62,447 bases of DNA from Avoscillospira sp045579045 (GCA_045579045.1 JAZNLL010000007.1:1-62447), one strand, 5' to 3'; counted from the stretch's first letter, positions 51,467-60,702 are shown. The notes: generated by a model from the sequence alone, not told the origin. Program-made: numbers and translations.

Positions 51467-51538
51467 GACTTTCCCCTCTCACCTTTTCCCCCTTTTTTCA
51501 TAAGATAAACTGAACCTTTTTTAAGGGGAGGGACGCCA

Positions 51539-52297
51539 ATGACCGTCCAATTCGATCATGTACAAAAGCTCTTCCAGGCTCCCGACGGGGAGGTCTCCGC
51601 ACTGGAGGATGTGACCTTCACTGTGGAAGAAGGCGATTTTGTCAGTATCGTGGGGCCTTCCGGCTGTGGGAAGTCCACCCTTCTCAATATATTGGCAGGA
51701 CTGGAGCAGCCCTCTGCCGGGCAGGTTCTGCTGGATGGTATTCCTGTGACCGCTGCCACACCGAAGGTGGGCTATATGCCCCAGAAAGATCAGCTTTTCG
51801 GCTGGCGAACCATTTGGGGCAATGTCATATTGGGTCTGGAAATTCAGGGCTGCAAGGACGAAGCTTCCCTGCAGCGGGTCAGAACGCTGCTGGATCGCTA
51901 CGGTCTTTCGGAGTTTGCCAAAAAGCTGCCGGGGCAGCTTTCCGGCGGTATGCGCCAGCGATGCGCCCTCATCCGCACCCTTGCCACAGATCCGGGTCTG
52001 CTCCTTCTGGATGAACCCTTTTCGGCGCTGGATTATCAGACCCGCCTGTCTGTTTCCCATGATATCCACAACATCATCCGGCAGGAGCAAAAAACCGCTT
52101 TGCTGGTGACCCATGATATTTCCGAAGCCGTCAGTATGTCCGACAAGGTGGTGGTGCTTTCCTCCCGTCCGGGTCGGGTGACCGCCATTCATAGTCTGAC
52201 GGAGCTTTACGGTCTTACACCCATGGAGCGCCGGGATCATCCCATGTTTCACCGATACTTCAATCACATATGGAAGGAGCTGGAATTGGTTGGCTGA
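51539..52297 (+). CDS. ABC transporter ATP-binding protein (nitrate/sulfonate/taurine type)
   Basis: A 252-residue ABC ATPase with Walker A GPSGCGKST, signature LSGGM, Walker B LLLLDEPF and switch His in VTHDISEA. The sequence belongs to the SsuB/TauB/ThiZ-like group. GGGAGG lies seven bases before the ATG. It starts a three-gene importer operon, overlapping the permease gene by eight bases. The substrate is not determinable from the ATPase. Confidence 0.92.
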   Translation: MTVQFDHVQKLFQAPDGEVSALEDVTFTVEEGDFVSIVGPSGCGKSTLLNILAGLEQPSAGQVLLDGIPVTAATPKVGYMPQKDQLFGWRTIWGNVILGLEIQGCKDEASLQRVRTLLDRYGLSEFAKKLPGQLSGGMRQRCALIRTLATDPGLLLLDEPFSALDYQTRLSVSHDIHNIIRQEQKTALLVTHDISEAVSMSDKVVVLSSRPGRVTAIHSLTELYGLTPMERRDHPMFHRYFNHIWKELELVG

Positions 52298-53102
52298 TTC
52301 TCTTTCTACTGCTCGGCAGGCCTACTTAAAGGCACAGAAGCGCAGCCGCCATTGCGTGCTTCTGGCACAGTTTCTGCTTTTGGCAGGCTTTTTCCTCCTT
52401 TGGGAGCTGGCTGCCCGGTGGGGCTGGATCGACAGTTTTCTGGTCAGCTGCCCCAGTCGGATCTGGCAGACCATCACGAACCTTTATACCTCCGGAGAGC
52501 TGTTTCTCCATGTGGGCGTTTCCTGTCTGGAGACCGTGGCAGGCTTTGTTCTGGGTACGGTTTTAGGGGCAGCCATCGCCGTGGCGCTCTGGCTCAGTCC
52601 CGGTCTGTATCGGGTGCTGGACCCCTATCTGGTGGTCCTCAACTCTCTGCCGAAAACAGCTTTAGGGCCTATTTTCATCGTCTGGATCGGTGCAGGGCCT
52701 TCCGCCATCATCGCCATGACCCTTGCCATCTCTCTGGTAGTCACCATTTTGGAGGTGCACAACGGGTTCCTTTCCACGGATATTGGAAAACTCCGCCTCA
52801 TGCAGACCATGGGTGCAAGCCGCCGTCAGATCCTTCTGAAGCTGGTGCTGCCTGCCAATTTCACCACCCTCATCAATGCCCTGAAGGTCAATGTGGGATT
52901 AAGCTGGGTCGGTGTCATCATGGGCGAATTTCTCGTATCCCGGGCAGGACTGGGCTATCTCATCGTCTATGGCTCTCAGGTCTTCAAAATGGATCTGGTC
53001 ATGGCAACCGTCCTGCTGCTGGCACTGGCTGCCGCCGGGATGTATCAGGGAATACTTTTACTTGAAAAAGTATTGAAAAAACATTTGGGGGTCTCAACAT
53101 GA
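52290..53102 (+). CDS. ABC transporter permease (SsuC/TauC-like)
   Basis: A 270-residue membrane protein with about six helices and the EAA-loop region MQTMGASRRQILLKLVLPA that contacts the ATPase. It uses a TTG start (52290) with AGGAG ten bases upstream, inside the end of the ATPase gene. No ATG fits. It overlaps the next gene by four bases (ATGA). Confidence 0.9.
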   Translation: MADSLSTARQAYLKAQKRSRHCVLLAQFLLLAGFFLLWELAARWGWIDSFLVSCPSRIWQTITNLYTSGELFLHVGVSCLETVAGFVLGTVLGAAIAVALWLSPGLYRVLDPYLVVLNSLPKTALGPIFIVWIGAGPSAIIAMTLAISLVVTILEVHNGFLSTDIGKLRLMQTMGASRRQILLKLVLPANFTTLINALKVNVGLSWVGVIMGEFLVSRAGLGYLIVYGSQVFKMDLVMATVLLLALAAAGMYQGILLLEKVLKKHLGVST

Positions 53103-54082
53103 AAAAACTTGCAGCAATTCTCCTTGCGGCAGTGCTGACAGTGGGTCTGCTGACCGGCTGCGGCACCGCCTCGGACGCAGTCACCGTCAAAATCAGCGAG
53201 GTGGCACATTCTGTGTTCTATGCGCCTCAGTATGTGGCCATGAGTCAGGGCTTCTTTGAGGAAGAGGGGCTGAACATTGAGCTGCTCAACGGCGGCGGTG
53301 CCGACAAGGTCATGACCTCTGTGCTGACCGGCGAAGTGGATGTGGGTCTGGCCGGACCGGAAGCCTGCATCTATGTCATGCTGGAGGGACGGGAGGATTC
53401 TCCCCGGGTCTTCGCACAGCTGACCAACTGCGACGGTGCCTTTCTGGTAGGCCGTACAGACGAGGACTTCTCTTGGGAAAATCTGAGAGGCAAAACTGTT
53501 ATCGGCGGCAGAAAAGGTGGCGTGCCGGAGATGACGCTGGAATATGTTATGAAGCAAAAGGGTGTCATCCCCCATGTAGATGCTGTGGTGGATACCTCCG
53601 TCCAGTTCAACATGATGGCAGGTGCCTTCACCGGCGGCAACGGCGACTATGTGGCCCTTTTTGAGCCCACCGCCACAGAGGTGGAGCTGGCAGGTCAGGG
53701 CTATGTTCTCTGCTCCATCGGTGCCGAGAGCGGAGAGATCCCCTACACCGCCTACTTTGCCGCCCAGAGTTATCTGGATGAGCATCCCGACATCGTGCAA
53801 AAATTCACCAATGCCATCGCCAAGGGGCAGAAATGGGTGCAGGAGCATTCCGATCTGGAGGTGGCACAGGCCATCGCCGACCAGTTCCCCGATACGGATG
53901 TAGCGGTTCTGGAACAGGTCTCTGCCCGGTATCGCTCCATCGGTGCATGGAAAACCGATCCCACCATGGACGAGGAGGACTTCTCCCGACTCATGGATGT
54001 CATGGAGGAAGCCGGGGAACTTTCTCAGCGTGTCCCCTTTGCCGATTTCACCACCAACGAATTTGCTGATAAGGTAAAATAA
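53099..54082 (+). CDS. ABC importer substrate-binding lipoprotein (NMT1/SsuA-like)
   Basis: A 327-residue protein with a lipoprotein signal peptide (hydrophobic stretch then LLTGCG, lipobox Cys about residue 21) and the two-lobe NMT1/SsuA/ThiY-like fold (FYAPQYVAMSQGFFEEEGLNIELLNGGGADK). Relatives bind nitrate, sulfonates, thiamine precursors or riboflavin. No TPP or FMN riboswitch was found upstream of the operon and no sulfonatase or biosynthetic genes are adjacent, so the substrate stays open. Confidence 0.9.
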   Translation: MKKLAAILLAAVLTVGLLTGCGTASDAVTVKISEVAHSVFYAPQYVAMSQGFFEEEGLNIELLNGGGADKVMTSVLTGEVDVGLAGPEACIYVMLEGREDSPRVFAQLTNCDGAFLVGRTDEDFSWENLRGKTVIGGRKGGVPEMTLEYVMKQKGVIPHVDAVVDTSVQFNMMAGAFTGGNGDYVALFEPTATEVELAGQGYVLCSIGAESGEIPYTAYFAAQSYLDEHPDIVQKFTNAIAKGQKWVQEHSDLEVAQAIADQFPDTDVAVLEQVSARYRSIGAWKTDPTMDEEDFSRLMDVMEEAGELSQRVPFADFTTNEFADKVK

Positions 54083-54107
54083 AAAGAGCGGCTCAGCCGC
54101 TCTTTTT
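54082..54107. terminator. Terminator between ABC operon and LOG gene
   Basis: AAAAAGAGCGGC-TCA-GCCGCTCTTTTT, a perfect 12-bp inverted repeat shared by the convergent operons. The LOG stop codon lies at its edge. Confidence 0.92.
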
Positions 54108-54699
54108 ATTTCACATCCACGGGAACAACATCCCGCAGCTTTGTGGGGTCTATGACCTTTTCCGGTCCTTTTTCCAGATAGTCCAGCAAGGTCTCCGGCT
54201 CGCCAAAGAAGCCGCACAGTCCTCGGCACTCGGGGCGCAGGAACCCCTGCTCAATGGCCTGTTCCAGCATCTGCCGCAAAGGCTCATAATAGCCCTTGGT
54301 GTTCAGAATGGCAATGCCCTTTTCATGTCTGCCCAGCTGCCTCAGGGTGAGGATCTCAAAGAACTCCTCAAAAGTACCGATACCGCCGGGGGTCATGATA
54401 AAGGCATCGGAACGCTCCTCCATGATGGCCTTCCGCTGCCGCATGGTGTCGGTAAAAATGAACTCTGTACACTGCTGATAGAGCACGCCTTCCACATCGA
54501 AAAACCGGGGTGCTACACCGATGATGCTGCCGCCGCCTTTTGTCATGCCTCTGGCAGCAGCACCCATGAGACCCTTCTGTCCGCCGCCAAACACCAGTCC
54601 GTGACCCCGTTTCGCCATGGCATGACCCAGAGCCTCGCCTGCTTCTATGTAGGCAGCATCGATTTCATTGCTGGATGCACCGTAAACACAAATATTCAT
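54106..54699 (-). CDS. LOG family protein (TIGR00730-type nucleoside 5'-monophosphate phosphoribohydrolase)
   Basis: A 197-residue Rossmann protein of the LOG/YvdD group. The signature GGGQKGLMGAAA and PGGIGTFEEFFE, with the catalytic Glu, are complete. Family members cleave the N-glycosidic bond of AMP-like or cytokinin nucleotides to base and ribose 5-phosphate. Here it ends an operon of nucleoside-salvage enzymes, so nucleotide breakdown rather than cytokinin is the sensible reading. It overlaps the hydrolase gene by four bases. Confidence 0.88.
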   Translation of the reverse strand: MNICVYGASSNEIDAAYIEAGEALGHAMAKRGHGLVFGGGQKGLMGAAARGMTKGGGSIIGVAPRFFDVEGVLYQQCTEFIFTDTMRQRKAIMEERSDAFIMTPGGIGTFEEFFEILTLRQLGRHEKGIAILNTKGYYEPLRQMLEQAIEQGFLRPECRGLCGFFGEPETLLDYLEKGPEKVIDPTKLRDVVPVDVK

Positions 54700-55625
54700 A
54701 GATTCTCCTCCAAAAACTCCAAAAGTGCCTGCTGATACCGGGCTTTATCCTTCAGATAGCTGACCCCGTGCTCTGCTCCGGGGAATAGCTCCAGCCGTTT
54801 TTTACCGGTACAGGCATCAAAGGCTCGCTGAGACATCCAACTGGGCACCAGACGGTCAGCTTCTCCGTGAACCAGTAAAACAGGATACTTGGCCTCTGCC
54901 AAAGCCTGTTCCGTGGACCAGTCGTCCACACCGAAGCCGCCAAAGATTCGGGTGTAGAAATTCAAAAGTGCCACTGTGATTTTGGGGGGCAGATGATACC
55001 ATTTTTTCACCAAAAACCGCAGCTGATCCCCGGGAGAGGTGAAGCCGCAGTCGGCAATGATGCCCCGGACATTGGCAGGAAACTCCATATCCGCCGCCAT
55101 GAGCACCGTGGTGGCACCCATGGAAAGACCGCTGAGGAAAATGGGATGGTCTTCCCCCAGCATAAGGCTCATGTAGGTCACCCAGCTCATAACATCAAAC
55201 CGCTCCTTGACACCGAAGCAGATGACCTTGCCCTGAGAAAGCCCATGGGCACGCTGGTCGCAATAGAGGGCATTGTAGCCCTGATTATAATAAAACTCCA
55301 TAGAGGCGGAAAAATCCACTCCATAGTGGGAGCGGTAGCCATGGAAGAAAATAATCGTTCCCTTGGCATTTTCCCGCCGGACAAACCGTCCGTAGAGCCG
55401 TTTTCCGTCATAGCTGACCACCTGCAGGGGCTTCACATTCTGCTTTGCCATCCATGCAGCAGACCTGTCGATCTGTTCTCCGTAGGGTTCCCAGTTCCCT
55501 GCTTTTTTCCCTTCCGGTGTGAAGGGGTCGGGGATATTCCTGCGAAGAAATGCATAATGAAACGCACCGAAGCCCACAAGGAACAACACAAACAGCAGAC
55601 CGAGCACGATCCATAAAACAATCAC
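54696..55625 (-). CDS. Membrane-anchored alpha/beta hydrolase
   Basis: About 309 residues with an N-terminal transmembrane helix (about 1-22) and an alpha/beta hydrolase domain: oxyanion FFHGYRSHYG, nucleophile elbow LSGLSMGATTV, Asp in HGEADRLV and His in GAEHGVSY. It resembles YqkD/BAAT-like serine hydrolases, whose substrate is unknown. The GTG start at 55625 overlaps the PAP2 stop (GTGA) with GAAGG upstream. A longer open frame to 55796 lies within the PAP2 gene and is rejected. Confidence 0.85.
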   Translation of the reverse strand: MIVLWIVLGLLFVLFLVGFGAFHYAFLRRNIPDPFTPEGKKAGNWEPYGEQIDRSAAWMAKQNVKPLQVVSYDGKRLYGRFVRRENAKGTIIFFHGYRSHYGVDFSASMEFYYNQGYNALYCDQRAHGLSQGKVICFGVKERFDVMSWVTYMSLMLGEDHPIFLSGLSMGATTVLMAADMEFPANVRGIIADCGFTSPGDQLRFLVKKWYHLPPKITVALLNFYTRIFGGFGVDDWSTEQALAEAKYPVLLVHGEADRLVPSWMSQRAFDACTGKKRLELFPGAEHGVSYLKDKARYQQALLEFLEENL

Positions 55626-56533
55626 TTTTCTGCCTTCTTTCCGATTTTTGCAAGATAAGGAAATGCCATGGGCCAGATGCCTCCGGCAAACAGGGTCATG
55701 AGACCGTACCGCAGTGCCGAAGAAAGGCTGCCGCTGCCGAGAACAGGCTTCAGCCCCTCCTTGATAGCCAGCACAATGGCAAGACCCAGGACGCACTTGA
55801 GAATCTGACCTGCAAAAGTTGCTTTGGTGTCAAATTTCACCCATTTGATATCAATGGCATAGCCCACCGCCATACCGGCAATGGCACCTGCCAGCTTGGC
55901 AGCATTTTCGATGCCGTGCTCCAGATTGCTTCTGTCCACTTCCGGCGGAAGCTCCAGCACATTGGCATAGACCAGATACAGGATGCTGACCGCAAACAAG
56001 CCCAGCAAAATCCAAACACCTCTCACGGGTTTTTCTTCCAAACCCACAAACAAAGGCCGAAAAACCACCACCAAGACAACGGAAATAGCAGCCGAGATCA
56101 GCACATCGGCAGGGGTGTGGACACCCAGATACATTCTGGAAAACGCCGTCAGCACTGCCAGAACCACATACAGCCAGCGGACTGCTTTCTTCGTGCCCAT
56201 GGCCATACAGCCAAAGGTGCCGATGGCATTCTGGGTGTGACCCGAGGGGAAGGAGTAGCCGGTGGCATCGGCTCTGGCACTTTCCACGATGGTGAAATTG
56301 GGATCACGAACCCATGGTCTGGGCACCCGGAACTTCAGTTTCAGATACTGATTGACCGTGGTGCCGAAGCAGCCGACAGAAAGCAGATACATACCCTCCT
56401 GCTTGCTGACGCACCAGTACATAATGACCGCCAGCACCATGAACACGATCTCGGACCCCAGATGGGTCACAAGGGAAAAGAAACCGTCCCAAAAGGGCGT
56501 CCGCAAACCCTCCAACACATACAAAAATTCCAT
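55622..56533 (-). CDS. PAP2-family membrane phosphatase
   Basis: A 303-residue polytopic membrane protein with the three phosphatase motifs: KLKFRVPRPW, PSGHTQN and SRMYLGVHTPADV. The family removes phosphates from lipid phosphates such as phosphatidate, PGP or undecaprenyl diphosphate. Extra helices follow the catalytic core. Substrate unknown. The ATG has GGAGAG upstream and lies 11 bases from cdd. Confidence 0.9.
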   Translation of the reverse strand: MEFLYVLEGLRTPFWDGFFSLVTHLGSEIVFMVLAVIMYWCVSKQEGMYLLSVGCFGTTVNQYLKLKFRVPRPWVRDPNFTIVESARADATGYSFPSGHTQNAIGTFGCMAMGTKKAVRWLYVVLAVLTAFSRMYLGVHTPADVLISAAISVVLVVVFRPLFVGLEEKPVRGVWILLGLFAVSILYLVYANVLELPPEVDRSNLEHGIENAAKLAGAIAGMAVGYAIDIKWVKFDTKATFAGQILKCVLGLAIVLAIKEGLKPVLGSGSLSSALRYGLMTLFAGGIWPMAFPYLAKIGKKAEK

Positions 56534-56544
56534 ATCGGTCTCTC

Positions 56545-56934
56545 CTACAAAGAAAATCCAAGGGGCAGCAGGTCTTTCAGGGCGACAGTCTCAAATTCGC
56601 CCTTGCCTTTGCCCAGATACACCGGCATATCACCGGCACAGAACTCACTGAGCACCTGCCGGCAGACGCCGCAGGGCGGGCAGATCCCGGTGATCTCACC
56701 GTCTTTTCCACCGACCACCGCAATGGCGGCAAATTCCCGTTCCCCCTCTGAAACGGCCTTGGCAACCGCCGTCCGTTCGGCACAGATGGTGGGAGAAAAA
56801 GAGGCATTTTCAATGTTGCAGCCTGTAAAAACCTTTCCGTTTTTCGTCAGCAGTGCCGCACCGACCTTGAAGCCGGAATAGGGCGCATAGGCAAGCTCCA
56901 TGGCCTGCTCTGCCTGCATGACCAGTTCTTTCAT
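56545..56934 (-). CDS. cdd: Cytidine deaminase
   Basis: A 129-residue homotetrameric-type enzyme converting cytidine and deoxycytidine to uridine forms. The zinc site is complete: Cys51-Ala-Glu53 (CAERTA) and PC88GVC91RQ. It overlaps deoB by four bases in a nucleoside salvage operon. Confidence 0.95.
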   Translation of the reverse strand: MKELVMQAEQAMELAYAPYSGFKVGAALLTKNGKVFTGCNIENASFSPTICAERTAVAKAVSEGEREFAAIAVVGGKDGEITGICPPCGVCRQVLSEFCAGDMPVYLGKGKGEFETVALKDLLPLGFSL

Positions 56935-58088
56935 TGCAGCACCTCCGCAAAGCTCTTGCCATTGCCCTCATAGGGTACCTCCAACAATTCGCAAACCGTA
57001 GCCGCCACATCAGCAAAGGTGCTGCGAACACCCAAATCAGCAGGCTTCACACCTTTACCCCATACCAGCAAGGGCACATCCTCTCGGGTATGATCCGTGG
57101 AATCGTCACAGGGGTCACAGCCATGGTCTGCGGTTAACATAACAACCTCATCTTCACCCATTTTTTCCAGCAGTTTCGGCAGCCATGTGTCAAATTCCAT
57201 GACTGCTTTGGCGTAGCCGGGGGCATCCTGCCGATGACCGTAGACCATGTCGAAGTCCACCAGATTGACAAAGCAGAGACCTTCAAAATCTTCCTCTGCC
57301 CAAGCCAGGGTCTTTTCCATGCCATCGACATTATTCTTGGTGGAAACCGTGTCGGTCACACCGGAACCGGCAAAAATATCGAAGATCTTGCCCACGCCTC
57401 TCACCTGCTTCCCGGCATCGGTGATGGCGTTGAGCATATTGTAAGGCGGCACAAGGGAATAATCATGGCGGCGAGGGGTACGTTTGAAGGGATGAACCCC
57501 CTCAAAGGGTCTGGCGATGACCCGTCCAACAGCGTGGTCTCCCTGCATGATAGCTCTTGCCTTTTTACAGGCATCGTAGAGTTCTTCCACAGGCACAACA
57601 TCCTCATGGGCAGCGATCTGCATAACAGAATCCGCAGAAGTATAGACGATCCACTTGCCGGTTTTCAGATGCTCTTCGCCGTAGTCCCGGATCACATCGG
57701 TGCCGGAATAGGTTTTGTTGCACAGAACGCCCCTGCCGGTGGCTTCCGTAAAGGCATCCAGAATTTCCTTCGGAAAACCATTTGGATAAGTGGGCATGGG
57801 CTGCTTGGAGATAATGCCTGCCAGTTCCCAGTGACCGGTGGTGGTATCCTTGCCCATGGACTGCTCACAGAGCCGACCGTAGGCCGCCGCAGGCGCTTCC
57901 ACAGGCTCCACACCCACCGCTCCGGCAATGTTGCCGAAGCCCAGCTTCTGCAGATTGGGCACAGCAAAGCCCTCCACCGCCGAAACCGACCGCAGGGTGT
58001 TGACCCCGGCATCTCCAAAGGCAGCGGCATCCTTTGCCGCACCCATACCAAAGGAATCCAAAACGATCAAAAAAATCCGTTTGCTCAT
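56931..58088 (-). CDS. deoB: Phosphopentomutase
   Basis: A 385-residue alkaline-phosphatase-superfamily enzyme interconverting ribose (or deoxyribose) 1- and 5-phosphates. DSFGMGAAKDA near the N-terminus binds metal, SMGKDTTTGHWELAG holds the phosphothreonine, and the C-terminal TADHGCDP completes the dimetal site. It takes the sugar phosphate released by DeoD into central metabolism. It overlaps both neighbours by four bases. Confidence 0.96.
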   Translation of the reverse strand: MSKRIFLIVLDSFGMGAAKDAAAFGDAGVNTLRSVSAVEGFAVPNLQKLGFGNIAGAVGVEPVEAPAAAYGRLCEQSMGKDTTTGHWELAGIISKQPMPTYPNGFPKEILDAFTEATGRGVLCNKTYSGTDVIRDYGEEHLKTGKWIVYTSADSVMQIAAHEDVVPVEELYDACKKARAIMQGDHAVGRVIARPFEGVHPFKRTPRRHDYSLVPPYNMLNAITDAGKQVRGVGKIFDIFAGSGVTDTVSTKNNVDGMEKTLAWAEEDFEGLCFVNLVDFDMVYGHRQDAPGYAKAVMEFDTWLPKLLEKMGEDEVVMLTADHGCDPCDDSTDHTREDVPLLVWGKGVKPADLGVRSTFADVAATVCELLEVPYEGNGKSFAEVLQ

Positions 58089-58801
58089 AGCTTCACCGCT
58101 GTTTTCAGCGCCAGTTCCATCATCTGCGTGAAGGATTCCTGCCGTTCCATGGCAGAGGTGGCTTCACCCGTCAGAATATGGTCGGAGACGGTGCAGATGG
58201 CAAGGGCTTTCTTGCCGCAGCGAGCAGCGTTCATATAGAGGGCAGCCGCCTCCATTTCAATGGCCATAACGCCCATCTTCTGCCAACCGTCATTGGCTTT
58301 TTCATTGTCGCCATAGAATACATCGGAGGAAAGCAGATTGCCCACATGATAAGGCAGCTTCATTTCCTCTGCCGTTTCCACAGCGGTTTTCAGCACATCA
58401 AAAGAACAAATGGGGGCAAAATCTCCTGCCAGACAATACTGGGAAGCCCAACGGCTGTCGGTACAGGCACCCTGTCCCAAAACAATATCCCGCACATGGA
58501 TGTGAGGCTGCAGGGCACCGGCAGAGCCTACCCGGAGGATGGTCTCCACGCCGTAGGCATGAAACAGTTCATAAGAATAGATGCCCATGGAAGGCATACC
58601 CATGCCGGAGGCCATGACAGAGATCTTCACCCCGTCATAGGTACCGGTATAGCCCTGTACGCCCCGGACATTGTTCACCAGTTTGGCATCTTGCAGATAG
58701 TTTTCCGCAATGAATTTTGCCCGCAGCGGGTCCCCGGGCATGAGGACGGTTTTGCCGAAATCTCCCGGCATTGCACCAATATGAGGAGTGGGTGTTTTCA
58801 T
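58085..58801 (-). CDS. deoD: Purine nucleoside phosphorylase DeoD
   Basis: A 238-residue hexameric-type PNP that phosphorolyses purine nucleosides to base and (deoxy)ribose 1-phosphate. MPGDPLRAKFIAENYL, GSAGALQ and EMEAAALY, plus the catalytic Asp in CTVSDH, fit the E. coli DeoD type. First gene of the operon, with GGAGG before the ATG and its own promoter. Confidence 0.96.
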   Translation of the reverse strand: MKTPTPHIGAMPGDFGKTVLMPGDPLRAKFIAENYLQDAKLVNNVRGVQGYTGTYDGVKISVMASGMGMPSMGIYSYELFHAYGVETILRVGSAGALQPHIHVRDIVLGQGACTDSRWASQYCLAGDFAPICSFDVLKTAVETAEEMKLPYHVGNLLSSDVFYGDNEKANDGWQKMGVMAIEMEAAALYMNAARCGKKALAICTVSDHILTGEATSAMERQESFTQMMELALKTAVKL

Positions 58802-58829
58802 GGTTCATTCCTCCTTCATTCTTTTCTTT

Positions 58830-58859
58830 AGCATACCATTTTCAAGGCTTGGCTGTCAA
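58830..58859 (-). promoter_or_regulatory. deoD operon promoter
   Basis: On the minus strand perfect TTGACA (58854-58859) and TATGCT (58830-58835) with 18-base spacing, immediately after the atpC terminator. No CytR/DeoR-like operator was recognised. Confidence 0.8.
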
Positions 58860-58862
58860 TGA

Positions 58863-58888
58863 AAAACCCCACAGGCAAGCCTGTGGGG
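58863..58888 (-). terminator. atp operon terminator
   Basis: CCCCACAGGC-AA-GCCTGTGGGG stem (10 bp) followed on the minus strand by TTTTTCATTG, 7-30 bases after the atpC stop. Confidence 0.9.
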
Positions 58889-58894
58889 CAACAG

Positions 58895-59293
58895 TCATTT
58901 TTTCGCAATGCTCAATCTTACCAATGCCCGTTTTTTTCTGGCATTGGCATACTGCTTTGCCTGTTCATCGGCATTGGGGTCAGCCAGCATTTTTTCGGCT
59001 CTGGCCAAAGAGGCCTCAGCTCTCGGCACATCGATATCCTCTGCCCACTCGAAGGTGGTGGAGAGGACCTTCACATCCCCATCGGTGACAGCCACCATGC
59101 CGCCCATACAGGCAGCCACCCGCTCCCCTTGGTCGGTTGTGACCTTGGCCTGTCCCATACCCAAAGCGGTGACATAGTTAATATGCCGGGCAAGAATACC
59201 CACGGGGCCGTTGATGGTAGGCACAATGAGCCGTTCTGCCTGACCGTCAAAATACTGCCCGTCGGGCGTCACGATCTGCAGATGGTATGTCAT
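58895..59293 (-). CDS. atpC: F1 ATP synthase epsilon subunit
   Basis: A 132-residue protein: N-terminal beta-sandwich (LQIVTPDGQYFDGQAERLIVPTINGPVGILARH) and C-terminal two-helix regulatory segment (RAEASLARAEKML...). It couples the central stalk and inhibits hydrolysis in the family. It overlaps atpD by four bases and ends the operon. Confidence 0.96.
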   Translation of the reverse strand: MTYHLQIVTPDGQYFDGQAERLIVPTINGPVGILARHINYVTALGMGQAKVTTDQGERVAACMGGMVAVTDGDVKVLSTTFEWAEDIDVPRAEASLARAEKMLADPNADEQAKQYANARKKRALVRLSIAKK

Positions 59294-60684
59294 GCCTGCT
59301 CACCCTTTGCTTTGGCGACGGCTTCGTCGATGGTGCCCACAAACAGGAAGGCAGATTCGGGCAGATCGTCATGGACACCCTCGATGATCTCCTTGAAACC
59401 GCGGATGGTCTCCTGCAGAGGCACATACTTGCCTTCCATGCCGGTGAACTGCTCTGCCACGGAGAAGGGCTGGGAAAGGAATCTCTGGACCTTTCTGGCG
59501 CGGGAGACCGTCAGCTTATCCTGTTCGGACAGCTCGTCCATACCCATAATGGCGATGATATCCTGCAGTTCCTTGTACCGCTGGAGAATTCTCTGAACGG
59601 CTCTTGCCACTTCGTAATGCTCTCTGCCCAGCACATCGGCGGAGAGGATTCGGGAGGTGGAAGCCAGCGGATCAACGGCAGGATAAATACCCAGAGAGGC
59701 AATGCCTCTGTCCAGAACCGTGGTGGCATCCAGATGGGCAAAGGTGGTGGCGGGAGCAGGGTCGGTCAGGTCATCTGCAGGGACATAAACGGCCTGCACG
59801 GAGGTGATGGAACCGTCCTTGGTGGAGGTGATACGCTCCTGCAGTGCGCCCATTTCCGTTGCCAGAGTAGGCTGATAGCCAACGGCAGAGGGCATACGGC
59901 CAAGCAGAGCGGAAACCTCGGAGCCTGCCTGGGTAAAGCGGAAGATGTTATCGATGAAGAGTAGCACATCCTGATGCTTCACATCACGGAAATACTCTGC
60001 CATGGTCAGACCGGAAAGACCCACGCGCATTCTTGCCCCTGGGGGTTCGTTCATCTGACCGTAGACCAAAGCGGTCTTATTGATAACACCGGACTCTTTC
60101 ATTTCGTTGTACAGATCGTTGCCTTCACGGGTACGCTCGCCGACACCGGTGAACACGGACAGACCGCCATGCTCCTTGGCAACGTTGTTGATCAGTTCCA
60201 TGATGAGCACGGTCTTGCCGACACCTGCGCCGCCGAACAGACCGATCTTGCCGCCCTTGGAATAGGGGCAGATCAGGTCGACGACCTTAATGCCGGTCTC
60301 CAGAATCTCCGTCTCGGATTCCTGCTCATCGAAAGCAGGGGCTTTGCGGTGGATGGGCCAGCGTTCAGCGCTTTCCGGCGCAGGCTGATTATCCACAGGC
60401 TCGCCCAGCAGATTGAAAATACGACCCAGGCACTCCTCGCCTACAGGCACGGTGATGGGCTTGCCGGTGTCCACGGCCTCCATGCCCCGTTCCAGACCGT
60501 CGGTGGAGGACATGGCGATGCATCGGGCAATGTTATCACCGATGTGCTGCGCCACCTCCACGGTCAAAGTGCCGCCGTTGTGTGCCACCGTAATGGCATT
60601 GAGCAGCTCCGGCAGCTGTCCGTCGGGGAATCGAATATCCAGAACAGGTCCGATGACCTGCGTGATCTTACCTACATTGGACAA
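59290..60684 (-). CDS. atpD: F1 ATP synthase beta subunit
   Basis: A 464-residue catalytic subunit with Walker A GGAGVGKT, catalytic Glu in GVGERTREGND, LLFIDNIFRFTQAGSEVSALL and the DELSEQD loop all intact. High codon bias is consistent with strong expression. Confidence 0.98.
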   Translation of the reverse strand: MSNVGKITQVIGPVLDIRFPDGQLPELLNAITVAHNGGTLTVEVAQHIGDNIARCIAMSSTDGLERGMEAVDTGKPITVPVGEECLGRIFNLLGEPVDNQPAPESAERWPIHRKAPAFDEQESETEILETGIKVVDLICPYSKGGKIGLFGGAGVGKTVLIMELINNVAKEHGGLSVFTGVGERTREGNDLYNEMKESGVINKTALVYGQMNEPPGARMRVGLSGLTMAEYFRDVKHQDVLLFIDNIFRFTQAGSEVSALLGRMPSAVGYQPTLATEMGALQERITSTKDGSITSVQAVYVPADDLTDPAPATTFAHLDATTVLDRGIASLGIYPAVDPLASTSRILSADVLGREHYEVARAVQRILQRYKELQDIIAIMGMDELSEQDKLTVSRARKVQRFLSQPFSVAEQFTGMEGKYVPLQETIRGFKEIIEGVHDDLPESAFLFVGTIDEAVAKAKGEQA

Positions 60685-60702
60685 TTCGGATCACTCCTTT
60701 TG

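Noticed and set aside
51421..51538. TPP or FMN riboswitch before the ABC importer
   Set aside because: The leader is short and contains only one simple hairpin and a T/C-rich stretch. None of the conserved riboswitch core sequences is present.
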